Origin: PZPK01 sp965230795
Lineage (GTDB): Bacteria; Pseudomonadota; Gammaproteobacteria; Pseudomonadales; Oleiphilaceae
NCBI GenBank assembly: GCA_965230795.1
Contig: OZ246020.1
Span: 3,410,001 to 3,474,000 of the forward strand
Reading direction: 5' to 3'
DNA: 64,000 bases
Part shown: positions 44,022 through 51,538 of the stretch, in pieces
How positions within the stretch are numbered: position 1 is the stretch's first letter
Layout of the letters: each line of letters begins with the position of its first letter
The notes under the pieces: model-generated
What the model was told of the DNA's origin: nothing
Databases searched by the model: none
The model's input: the letters and a program-made list of their open reading frames with translations, nothing else
Translations under genes and position numbers: made by a program

Positions 44022-44441
44022 TCAGTGCTCATGCCGACACAGGGAGTGATCTGATAGCACCTCAATCACATGGCAGGATTGCCCCTGTCCGGCTTTGCAG
44101 GCGGCGACCATGTGTTGCAACTCATCTTTCAAGGCCTGCAGGCGACGAATTTTCAGCTCCACATCCTTGAGATGTTTTTCGGCAATGACATCCGCCTGAT
44201 GGTTATGTACTTCGTCATGTGACAGCGAGATCAGCTCCCTCACCTCATCGAGACTGAAACCCAACTCGCGACCGTGCAGAATAAAGCGTAAACGCGACAG
44301 ATGCCGCTCTCCATAGCGACGCTGATTACCCTCGGTACGACTCGCTGGCGGCAGCAGGCCAATATCCTCGTAGTAGCGAATCGTCGGCACTTTGCAGTCG
44401 GTGAGTTTGGAAAGTTTACCGATGGAAAACTCAGTATTCAT
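44022..44441 (-). CDS. MerR family metal-responsive regulator
   Basis: A 139-residue MerR regulator from the ATG at 44441 (GGAGGATGT upstream). N-terminal winged helix: FSIGKLSKLTDCKVPTIRYY, then the dimer helix, and a C-terminal metal loop with Cys115, Cys123 and Cys135 plus several His (CKAGQGQSC, SLCRHEH). This resembles the Cd/Zn/Pb-responsive branch (CadR/ZntR/PbrR). It is divergent from a cation-diffusion-facilitator-like gene, and the operator between them has the long spacer typical of MerR control, so it probably activates that exporter when metal is in excess. Confidence 0.92.
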   Translation of the reverse strand: MNTEFSIGKLSKLTDCKVPTIRYYEDIGLLPPASRTEGNQRRYGERHLSRLRFILHGRELGFSLDEVRELISLSHDEVHNHQADVIAEKHLKDVELKIRRLQALKDELQHMVAACKAGQGQSCHVIEVLSDHSLCRHEH

Positions 44442-44503
44442 ACATCCTCCGCTCTGTTTTCTGGCCTCGTCATCTCTGCCTCCGCTACAAACACTAAAAG
44501 GAC

Positions 44504-44534
44504 TTGAAGCTCTAGTTACTAGAGATTTTATACT
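44504..44534 (+). promoter_or_regulatory. MerR-type promoter/operator for the cation transporter
   Basis: -35 TTGAAG (44504-44509), 19-base spacer, -10 TATACT (44529-44534). Inside the spacer is the perfect dyad CTCTAGT-T-ACTAGAG (44510-44524). A 19-base spacer with a central dyad is the classic arrangement that MerR proteins untwist to activate transcription. It lies between the regulator (minus) and the transporter (plus, start 44588). Confidence 0.85.
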
Positions 44535-44587
44535 GATGTTCAAGATGAAGAACAGTGATGATGAAGACAGATTGACGGGAGGTAGGC

Positions 44588-45214
44588 ATGAGTGGCCATT
44601 GCTGTGAGAACAAGGTATTTGATGGTGTATCCGGGCGCTACAAACGGGCGCTTTGGATCGTCATCGCCATTAATGCATCGATGTTTGTGGTCGAACTGAT
44701 CGCCGGTTTTAGCGCCCAGTCCCAGGCGCTCCAGGCAGATGCGCTGGACTTTCTGGCCGATGCCATCACCTATGCCATTAGCTTGTGGGTAATCGGTAAA
44801 TCAATCTCAGTACGCAGCCGCGCAGCGCTGTTTAAAGGCATTAGCCTGAGTATTTTGGGATTCTGGGTACTGGGTTCAACGCTGTATCGGGTCTTCGTGG
44901 CCAACCATCCGGAACCCGTGACCATGGGGAGCATTGCAGTACTGGCATTGATTGCCAACCTTCTCAGTGTAGTCATTCTGATGCGCTATCGGGATGGCGA
45001 CGCCAATGTGCGCTCGGTTTGGCTATGCAGCCGCAATGATGCCATCGGCAACGTCGCTGTCATCATCGCTGCCAATGTGGTCTGGCTGATTGGTTCTCAC
45101 TGGCCCGATCTGCTGGTCGCCGGCATGTTGGCCACGCTGTTTTTAAGCTCTTCAGTGCAGATTATTCGTCAGGCGCTGAAAGAACGGGCCAGCCATGTTG
45201 AATACGGATTGTAA
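44588..45214 (+). CDS. Cation diffusion facilitator-like transporter, short form
   Basis: A 208-residue inner-membrane protein with six membrane segments. The opening Cys/His-containing tail (MSGHCCENK) is followed by ASMFVVELIAGFSAQSQALQ and ADALDFLADAITYAISLW, the TM2 metal site with two Asp four apart, and RNDAIGNVAVIIAANVVWLI in TM5. Unlike most family members (about 300) it stops after TM6 and has no C-terminal cytoplasmic metal-binding domain. GGGAGGTAG precedes the ATG. Probably exports Zn, Cd or a similar metal under the divergent MerR regulator. Confidence 0.88.
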   Translation: MSGHCCENKVFDGVSGRYKRALWIVIAINASMFVVELIAGFSAQSQALQADALDFLADAITYAISLWVIGKSISVRSRAALFKGISLSILGFWVLGSTLYRVFVANHPEPVTMGSIAVLALIANLLSVVILMRYRDGDANVRSVWLCSRNDAIGNVAVIIAANVVWLIGSHWPDLLVAGMLATLFLSSSVQIIRQALKERASHVEYGL

Positions 45215-45246
45215 TAACCGCAGCTGCTACATGGATTAAATGAGTC

Positions 45247-45705
45247 ATGAATGTGAAAGTCACACGTATTCTGCCAGCTTCCGCCGACCAGGTTTGGGCA
45301 AAGGTCAAACGCAGCGACACGCTGGTGTTTATCTGTCATGGTTTACTGGCTTTCGATGGTTCAGATAACTTTCCGGAGACTTGGTTTCAGGGCCACACTG
45401 AACAGGTTCGACTGCGTTTTTTCGGTTTAATCCCCGCCTGGCAACATCACTTGCATTTCAAGCGCTTAGACGATGACGAAATGAAGTTGGTGACCGAAGA
45501 AGGCGGAGGCCTCGTGCCCACCTGGAATCATACTATTGCAGTGGAAGCGCTGGATGCGGACCGCTGCCGCTACACTGACGAGATTGACATTCGAGCCGGC
45601 TTGCTGACACCGATCGTCGCCCTCTACGCACACCTGTTTTATCGCTATCGGCAATGGCGCTGGAAGCGGCTGTTAATGAATAAAACTAATCTTTTGAATA
45701 TGTGA
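45247..45705 (+). CDS. SRPBCC-like hypothetical protein
   Basis: A 152-residue soluble protein. The start VKVTRILPASADQVWAKVKR and the alternating strands suggest a START/SRPBCC ligand-binding fold, and the C-terminal helix is rich in aromatic and basic residues (HLFYRYRQWRWKRLL). It lies 32 bases downstream of the transporter gene and may be co-transcribed. Its last 20 bases overlap the end of the opposing gene. Confidence 0.75.
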   Translation: MNVKVTRILPASADQVWAKVKRSDTLVFICHGLLAFDGSDNFPETWFQGHTEQVRLRFFGLIPAWQHHLHFKRLDDDEMKLVTEEGGGLVPTWNHTIAVEALDADRCRYTDEIDIRAGLLTPIVALYAHLFYRYRQWRWKRLLMNKTNLLNM

Positions 45706-46321
45706 TACCGACCCAGCCAAGCAATACAAAAAGGGCGTAGAGCGCAAACGGCGGAATTGGAATTTGCTCATCAATAGATGCTTCATAGAGTTCCACCTGG
45801 ATGTTATCAAGCTGGACATTGGGCGCCCCTCCTAGCGGGATTTGAAGCTCCACCACCCGATTAAATTCATCACTTAGGACATACGTAGCGGGTACGTTGA
45901 GTGAGCCAGATACCTGAACTGTCTGTCTTACAATCTCACGTGTGACTGGAATTCGCCCGTAGAACGTAATACTTTGATTGGCAAAGTTGCCAAAGTCAGC
46001 TCGCACAAGATCGATCGTATTTACACTGAAAGCCTGATTATCAGACCGTCTCAAATACAGGCGATTGCCAAATCCTCCATTGGCAATGAGCGCTGTTGAT
46101 CCTGCGTAGTCCGGATGAAGCGAACCATAAACCAGAAGCCCGGGCTGCGAGGAATCATAAAAAAATCTATAGCCCTTTTCGACGTAACTGTGGCCGACTA
46201 CATGACTGCTCGCATCATTTTCTGAAAGTACTTCGAAATCTATCGTTTCGGCAAATGCCAAAGGTGATAAGCAGATGCTAATTAGCCCATAGCAGGCGCA
46301 TAGTCTAACGATTCGACTCAT
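45686..46321 (-). CDS. Exported protein with IPTL-CTERM-like C-terminus
   Basis: A 211-residue protein if started at the ATG at 46321. The N-terminus is a signal peptide (GLISICLSPLAFA). The middle is a beta-rich domain (IDFEVLSENDASSHVVGHSY) of a type seen in PEP-CTERM proteins. The C-terminus has IPIPPFALYALFVLLGWVGI followed by a short charged tail, which looks like an IPTL/VPxxP-type sorting signal; IPTL-CTERM needs an exosortase-like partner not seen here. Function unknown. Confidence 0.65.
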   Translation of the reverse strand: MSRIVRLCACYGLISICLSPLAFAETIDFEVLSENDASSHVVGHSYVEKGYRFFYDSSQPGLLVYGSLHPDYAGSTALIANGGFGNRLYLRRSDNQAFSVNTIDLVRADFGNFANQSITFYGRIPVTREIVRQTVQVSGSLNVPATYVLSDEFNRVVELQIPLGGAPNVQLDNIQVELYEASIDEQIPIPPFALYALFVLLGWVGITYSKD

Positions 46322-46421
46322 TGAATCATCATCCCTAATGACTAAATAGTTCTCCGGACCAAAAATTTGTAACCGATCAATGAAACCGGCTGACTTTTGG
46401 ATGCAGTTGCGTTCAAGCAAC

Positions 46422-46467
46422 AGGGGCTCGAAGACAAACAAAATATGCTTGTCTTCGAGCCCCTTTT
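46422..46467. terminator. Long hairpin downstream of the beta-helix gene
   Basis: AGGGGCTCGAAGACAA (46422-46437) and TTGTCTTCGAGCCCCT (46449-46464) with an 11-base loop, a 16-base perfect stem. A short T run follows on the plus strand only. It lies about 45 bases after the stop of the minus-strand beta-helix gene, where it would act as an imperfect terminator. Confidence 0.6.
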
Positions 46468-46511
46468 CCTCAAGGTGTTTCTTGATTCGGTAACGACCGA
46501 ATCAGGAACTC

Positions 46512-47900
46512 CTAGATTTGGTCCACACCTTCAAGCGTGTAACCGGTGATATCAGAGTTGATGACGCGTAGCGTACCCTGACCGTCGTCTTCCTGAACAG
46601 CTTCAAACTGATCCTTGTCCTTTTTCTTGTTACCGGTTGAGGTGGTGCCAACAACGATCGCGTCGAGGTTGCCATCGTCAGCTTCTTCCAGAGTAAAGCC
46701 TTCGCCACCGTTGTCCACAGACGTCGCCTTGATCACGACAACCTGAACGTCGCCTTCATCCTCTTCAGAAAGCTTGAAGCCATCATCATTGTTGTCGTTC
46801 GCGATGCTGCGAATGAACGCGGAGTCGATACTTCCAGGGCCTTCCTCATCGAAGTCGACGCCCTCATCCAGGTTACCCTCGATAGTGGAGCCAATCATGA
46901 TCGTATATAAACCTCCGTCACCCGCTTCATCCAGATCAATACCATCGTCGAGATCCAGCACGATCTCGTATTCTTCTACCGAGCCATCATCGTAAAGGCT
47001 GACTTCACGTTCAAAACAGGTATCGTCTAATGTACCGCTTGGTGCGGGTGGAATCTCGTTCTCCTGAACCTCACCCTCATCGTATTCACCGTCTGACTCA
47101 TAGGCACCCAGTAGCGCCGGATCACAGTAGGCACCATTGTCTACAAAACGGGTTCCAATGACGTTGATATAAACACTACCGTCATTGCCTTCATCCAGTT
47201 CCACACCGTCTGCCCCAACCTTGGTGAAGGTGGAGTTGCGCGAGTAAAAATAAATATCGCCCGCGCCGCGATCATCCACTCGTAAACCGTCTGCATCAAA
47301 CTTGCCGTTGCCCACATCAGCAATGGTCGAATTGATCATGCGAACGCTCACAGAAGCTGGAGAGCCCTCGCCACCACCACCGGAGCCGGAACCACAATCA
47401 TCCGCCAGGCTGCAGTCCGATACATGAACACCATGGTTAGCGAAACCTTCTACCTCAACATTACGAAGCGTTAGACTGACGGTTCCGGTCTGATCATCAC
47501 GTACGTCGACAAAGATACCTTTGCCTGCGACTTCACCATTGAGGTCGGCGCGATTGGAAATGTCATAGGCTCCGGGCTGACCTTCAAGTCGCAGGTTGGA
47601 CAGAGAGAGGTCGGCACCTTCGTTAATTGACAGAAGCGTCGCATTCTTGGCTAAAAGAAGCGTTTGTCCCGATCCGATCACACGCAGGCGCTTGGTTTCA
47701 TCATAGTTCAGCGTTGACTCAAGGTTAACGATATCGACGTGAGGCTGTATGTAAACGACACTGGCTTGCTTTGTTTCCAGCGCATGGCGCAAGGAACCCA
47801 CACCAGAATCATTGCCATTCCACACTGTTGCAAAGCCTGCTGCATCCGCACCCATCGACGCACTCAGAATTGCTGCGCCCAGAATTGATTTTTTCATCAT
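46512..47900 (-). CDS. Secreted acidic parallel beta-helix protein
   Basis: A 462-residue exported protein with signal peptide ending near DAAGF. From about residue 190 to the end it is built of imperfect repeats of 25-35 residues with a shared pattern (DGxxLDEaxDGxxxxxxxxSTxxxN), for example DGIDLDEAGDGGLYTIMIGS, DGFKLSEEDEGDVQVVVIKA and EGFTLEEADDGNLDAIVVGT. This is the look of a right-handed beta-helix with one side lined by Asp and Glu, which could bind calcium. A Cys-containing insertion interrupts the repeats near residue 270. The protein is very acidic. No catalytic motif of a pectate lyase is evident. Function unknown, perhaps surface or matrix. Confidence 0.78.
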   Translation of the reverse strand: MMKKSILGAAILSASMGADAAGFATVWNGNDSGVGSLRHALETKQASVVYIQPHVDIVNLESTLNYDETKRLRVIGSGQTLLLAKNATLLSINEGADLSLSNLRLEGQPGAYDISNRADLNGEVAGKGIFVDVRDDQTGTVSLTLRNVEVEGFANHGVHVSDCSLADDCGSGSGGGGEGSPASVSVRMINSTIADVGNGKFDADGLRVDDRGAGDIYFYSRNSTFTKVGADGVELDEGNDGSVYINVIGTRFVDNGAYCDPALLGAYESDGEYDEGEVQENEIPPAPSGTLDDTCFEREVSLYDDGSVEEYEIVLDLDDGIDLDEAGDGGLYTIMIGSTIEGNLDEGVDFDEEGPGSIDSAFIRSIANDNNDDGFKLSEEDEGDVQVVVIKATSVDNGGEGFTLEEADDGNLDAIVVGTTSTGNKKKDKDQFEAVQEDDGQGTLRVINSDITGYTLEGVDQI

Positions 47901-48184
47901 GTTCTTCCGTATTAACTATTGTTTGAGCTCTGCAACATGGCACGTAGGCATGACAGGAATATTGCAGGCACATGACATGGTGTGATCAAAACAGGTGGTG
48001 ACCCAGATTCGGATATTTGCTGAATTGAAGTCGGGGAAAACGCCCTTGAAGCATCACGATCGCTGAGCCAAGGACGCTTTTCGCAGGATGATGTATAGTC
48101 AGATGGCTATGGCGCTCGGTATGACGTACCGGCACTCATTCACGCCAATACATTCAAACGAACTTTCAAACCGGGGGGCCCACT

Positions 48185-48649
48185 ATTTCCAAGCCAATTG
48201 TTATTCAGCGAACAGTAGTATTCGGAGATTGTGATCCGGAGGGGATTGTCTACACACCCCGTTTTTCCACTTTCGCCCTTGAGGCAACGCATGATGCCAT
48301 GCATCAGTTGTTGGGTGAGCCTTCCATCAGAGCGCTCAAAAGAATAGGCATACTCACACCCGTCAAAGCCTTTGATCTGGCATTCCACGCTCCAGTGACC
48401 TGGGATGATGAGCTGAGGCTGGAAGTACGCGTGTCTTCCATTGGACAACACTCGTTTTCCTTTGATGTTCAGAGCTACCTTGAAGACGATACACTGGCGT
48501 TCACTGCATCCATTACCTACGTCACGGTATCGCCAGAAACAAAAACAAAAATCCCTGTGCCTGAAAACTTGGTCAGTACGTTAAATGCCAGTTCTTCGAT
48601 TACTTCTTGCAAAACCACCGGTTCTAAAACAGGGGATGCGCTGAACTGA
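48185..48649 (+). CDS. Acyl-CoA thioesterase (4HBT hotdog fold) with non-AUG start
   Basis: A hotdog thioesterase of about 154 residues. The N-terminal signature VVFGDCDPEGIVYTPRFSTF, containing the Asp of 4-hydroxybenzoyl-CoA-thioesterase-type enzymes, lies upstream of the first ATG in frame (48299). Between the in-frame TGA at 48122 and that ATG there is no ATG, GTG, TTG or CTG, only ATT codons; the best placed is at 48185 (MSKPIVIQRTVVF if read as Met). So either translation starts at ATT, or the start was lost. The rest (FDLAFHAPVTWDDELRLEV) is intact. The end overlaps the opposing permease gene by 26 bases. Confidence 0.8.
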   Translation: MSKPIVIQRTVVFGDCDPEGIVYTPRFSTFALEATHDAMHQLLGEPSIRALKRIGILTPVKAFDLAFHAPVTWDDELRLEVRVSSIGQHSFSFDVQSYLEDDTLAFTASITYVTVSPETKTKIPVPENLVSTLNASSSITSCKTTGSKTGDALN

Positions 48650-49661
48650 TCGCCGACGCAGCAGTGTAAAGGCTCCATCCCAATGCGATCAGAATGATGC
48701 CGCCAAACCCACGAACATAATGGCTATAAGGCATATGTGAATGTCCGTTACCACCTCCCGATGCGTCGACAAAGCGCTCCAGCCAGGTCCTCGCATAAAG
48801 GGTAACAATGGCAAGCAGACTGACAGACAGGCCGGTACCGATACCCATCATCAGCGTGGCGATGACGCCATAGGAGTACACACCAACAAGGTGGGCGTAA
48901 ATCAACACCACAATCGCCCCGGAACAGGGACGAATCCCCATTGACAGGATCACCATCAGCGTTTGCCAGACGGATTCATTACGCGCCGGCACGTGGGTAT
49001 GAGAACAACTGCAATCACTGTCATGGTGATGAGCATGGCCGTGGTCGTGATGATGGTGGTAGTGTGAATCCGACAATTCATGCTCGTGACTGCGCCCGTG
49101 TGTATGGGAGGAGCGGGCAAGTGCCACTTTTGATCTGCGGCTTTTCCGGATACGCATCAGCGAGGTAATAACTAACATGGCCCCTAGCAACATCACCAGA
49201 ACATAGCTGACAAATGCTATATCATTGCCGTAGTTGTGGACCTCTGCCAGTCTGAATTTCAGGACTTTGGCCAGGAAACTAACCAGAATAATCGCGAGTA
49301 CCGACTGTAGAATGGCGGCGGCAAATGAGATACCAATACCTTTCCAAACGCTTTCCTTGTTCGTTCCAAGGTAAGTCACTATCACCGCCTTGCCATGCCC
49401 CGGCCCCACCGCATGGAAGACACCATATCCGAAACTCAGGGCGACGAGGGCACCACCAAATTTGAGCACGTTTTCAGACACGGCATTGATATGGGCCGCC
49501 AGCATCTCGTGTAGCGTTTTCTGCCACTCAAGAGTTGTGGTGACAAATGTCCCCCATTGGCTGTACACCACAATCGCCAGGCCAGCAACCAGTGCCAGCG
49601 CCAAGAGTTTCATCAGTATTGCAACATAGGAAGTCTGGAAAGTAGTCGTCAATGGTTTCAC
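48624..49661 (-). CDS. NicO/RcnA-type nickel-cobalt family permease
   Basis: A 345-residue membrane protein of the NicO family with six or more spans: FGYGVFHAVGPGHGKAVIVT (the His-x5-GHGK signature) and ILSMGIRPCSGAIVVLIYA. A cytoplasmic loop of about 50 residues is packed with His, Asp and Ser (HYHHHHDHGHAHHHDSDC), a metal-binding buffer. I choose a GTG at 49661, 14 bases after the previous stop, with GAGAAA upstream; other starts at 49709 and 49613 are possible. It is the last gene of the zinc operon and pairs with a DUF1007 protein, suggesting it moves Zn, Ni or Co. Confidence 0.88.
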   Translation of the reverse strand: MKPLTTTFQTSYVAILMKLLALALVAGLAIVVYSQWGTFVTTTLEWQKTLHEMLAAHINAVSENVLKFGGALVALSFGYGVFHAVGPGHGKAVIVTYLGTNKESVWKGIGISFAAAILQSVLAIILVSFLAKVLKFRLAEVHNYGNDIAFVSYVLVMLLGAMLVITSLMRIRKSRRSKVALARSSHTHGRSHEHELSDSHYHHHHDHGHAHHHDSDCSCSHTHVPARNESVWQTLMVILSMGIRPCSGAIVVLIYAHLVGVYSYGVIATLMMGIGTGLSVSLLAIVTLYARTWLERFVDASGGGNGHSHMPYSHYVRGFGGIILIALGWSLYTAASAISSAHPLF

Positions 49662-49677
49662 ACAAGTTTCTCGTAAA

Positions 49678-50349
49678 CTAGATACATGTAATAAAGGCGG
49701 TTTCAGCAAAACTGGCGCCTAATCCCTCAGTGTCTTTTTGCGTACGGTCAAGGCTCTGGGCGTAGTCCACCAGCTCGTCAGAAGGCTCAGGGAATTCCAG
49801 CTTCTTGGCGCACTCTGTCGCATCCCCGCCCACAATCCGGATATTGCTCTCTGAGGCATGATTCATGGCAATGTAATAGGTTGGATCATATACCTGCCAG
49901 GCCAGCGTCATATTCTCAATATTGCGAACGGGTTTGATATCAAAGGTCATTTCAAGCACCAGGAAAAATTTTCCTTCCTTTTCCCTCGTAAACAAACTGT
50001 ATTGGCCAGGGATGCCGAGAGCGATATTCGAACCATCCAGGCTCAATTTTGAAAAGTAATCATATTCTTTCAGATTGCGTATCATGCGCTCCGCTGTGGC
50101 TGGCAGTCCTTCCTGTTCATCGCCATACTCGTTTAACAGATCAGCATGGGTCATCAGGGAGTAGTAGGTATCAAATTCCCATTCCTGTTTGACCTGAATC
50201 AGACGTAGCTGATCATCCAGAACGAAATCGGTATTCAATGCAATCCAGTTGTGCGGGTGGGCTTGGATCTTGTTTCCCAAACAAGACAGGAACAAGGCAA
50301 TAATTGCTATCTTCAAAAAATATCTAGGCTGCGGAATTGATACACTCAT
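49678..50349 (-). CDS. DUF1007 family exported protein
   Basis: About 223 residues with a signal peptide ending near IQAHPH. The mature N-terminus HPHNWIALNTDFVLDD is typical of DUF1007 proteins, which are usually encoded directly next to a NicO-type permease and are thought to be its periplasmic metal-handling partner; the N-terminal His-Pro-His would be a copper/nickel/zinc ligand. The start (50349 or a GTG at 50358) overlaps the end of zur by about 26 bases, so translation is coupled. Confidence 0.85.
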   Translation of the reverse strand: MSVSIPQPRYFLKIAIIALFLSCLGNKIQAHPHNWIALNTDFVLDDQLRLIQVKQEWEFDTYYSLMTHADLLNEYGDEQEGLPATAERMIRNLKEYDYFSKLSLDGSNIALGIPGQYSLFTREKEGKFFLVLEMTFDIKPVRNIENMTLAWQVYDPTYYIAMNHASESNIRIVGGDATECAKKLEFPEPSDELVDYAQSLDRTQKDTEGLGASFAETAFITCI

Positions 50350-50785
50350 CACATACACAGTTGATTTCCAATTGGGGGCTCACTAGCTGAAAACCAGCTT
50401 CTTCAACATCGTGCTTGAGCTCTTCCTGAGTAAGTTTTCCCAAGTTAATCTCTTTGACCCGCTGGCATTTTCCGCAAATAAGAAATTGCGTAACCTGGTG
50501 AGAATGATCGCATCCTATATCACAACAAGCCACATACTTATTGGCAAGGTTCAGCTTGTGAGCCAGTTGTTGTTGCTGCAAAAACTCCAGAATACGGTAA
50601 ACAGTCATGGCGGGAATGACTTTGCTGAACTCCTGTTTACACAGGTCAACCAATTCATATGCCGACAAGGCTTTGTCTGAAACCAATAGGCCCGCCAAAA
50701 CCAGCTTTCGCTTTTCCGTTAGGCGCACACCTCTGTTTCTGCATTTCCGCTCCGCATGATCGATTATATTTTGCACACGTTCCAT
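50324..50785 (-). CDS. zur: Zinc uptake regulator Zur (Fur family)
   Basis: A 153-residue Fur-family repressor from the ATG at 50785 (AGAGGTTCGCG upstream). The winged helix includes RGVRLTEKRKLVLAGLL and IPAMTVYRILEFL; metal ligands are in CDHSHQVTQFLICGKC and the C-terminal INCVCDEC, giving two Cys-x2-Cys pairs for the structural zinc as in Zur rather than Fur. It should repress znuA and its own operon through the palindrome at 54437-54459. It is embedded in the operon it controls. Confidence 0.92.
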   Translation of the reverse strand: MERVQNIIDHAERKCRNRGVRLTEKRKLVLAGLLVSDKALSAYELVDLCKQEFSKVIPAMTVYRILEFLQQQQLAHKLNLANKYVACCDIGCDHSHQVTQFLICGKCQRVKEINLGKLTQEELKHDVEEAGFQLVSPQLEINCVCDECINSAA

Positions 50786-50801
50786 GACGCGAACCTCTTG
50801 C

Positions 50802-51479
50802 TCATCCAATGAAATCAAGGGTCAGTAACAGCCGCTTCTCGCCGGACCTTAATTGCGGAGAACGATGCACCAGGCCTGAGTTTTCATTGCCTTCCCAGAG
50901 TTCGCCTTTCATCAGCGCAACATCACCTGGAGTCAGCTGGCGGATGTCCGAAACATCCTTATAGATACCGGACGATTCATCAGGCAAACCATTATTGCCA
51001 TGACCAAGTTTGGACCGGTCAACCACATCATTGGGCAGCCATTGTGTTGCCGAACCCTGAAAAGTGCTTACCAGTCGACAAGGCACCCGATCAACGTGAA
51101 AACGCGGGCACATGGCGTGTTCAAGCATCGTCAATCTCAAGCCCGCATCCGGTAGATCGAAGAGACAGCAAAACATATCCACCAGTTCTGCGATCTCTTC
51201 ACTTAAGACTTCTGCACCAGGAAAGCCCTCCAGCCTTTGCATTAGAAAGGCCCGCACAGATGCCGGTGTCACATCACCCTCGATCCTGAGTGAACGGGTT
51301 TCAGACTGAAACTGATCGATTGATGCACTGACACTACCGCTGAGATCTCTTTTCCAATTCACCATATTGTTCGCCGGATCATAAATATCCGCCAGCACCT
51401 CTGGCTTGTCGGACTCGGCAGCTTTTCGATGGTTAACAGGTAGTAAGTTCTCGGTCACCGCAGATGAATGGGGTATCAT
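50802..51479 (-). CDS. DUF1826 protein with a 2-oxoglutarate-oxygenase-like metal triad
   Basis: A 225-residue soluble protein of the DUF1826 family, which often accompanies COG0523 GTPases and Zur. The sequence CPRFHVDRVPCRLVSTFQG contains His128-x-Asp130, and LVHRSPQL has His205 followed after ten residues by Arg216 (then LLLTLDF). HxD...H-x10-R is the iron and 2-oxoglutarate site of Fe(II) dioxygenases, so I infer a double-stranded beta-helix oxygenase fold. Two Cys flank the HxD. Start at the ATG at 51479. It lies between the COG0523 gene and zur, with 16 bases to zur. Confidence 0.85.
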   Translation of the reverse strand: MIPHSSAVTENLLPVNHRKAAESDKPEVLADIYDPANNMVNWKRDLSGSVSASIDQFQSETRSLRIEGDVTPASVRAFLMQRLEGFPGAEVLSEEIAELVDMFCCLFDLPDAGLRLTMLEHAMCPRFHVDRVPCRLVSTFQGSATQWLPNDVVDRSKLGHGNNGLPDESSGIYKDVSDIRQLTPGDVALMKGELWEGNENSGLVHRSPQLRSGEKRLLLTLDFIG

Positions 51480-51538
51480 TATGCTCTCCTGTTTTCTCTC
51501 TCAGTCAGAATGATCGTGTTTGTGTCCTCACACATTAG

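Noticed and set aside
48140..48451. Minus-strand open frame opposite the thioesterase
   Set aside because: The plus-strand frame carries the conserved hotdog signature; this is its complement.
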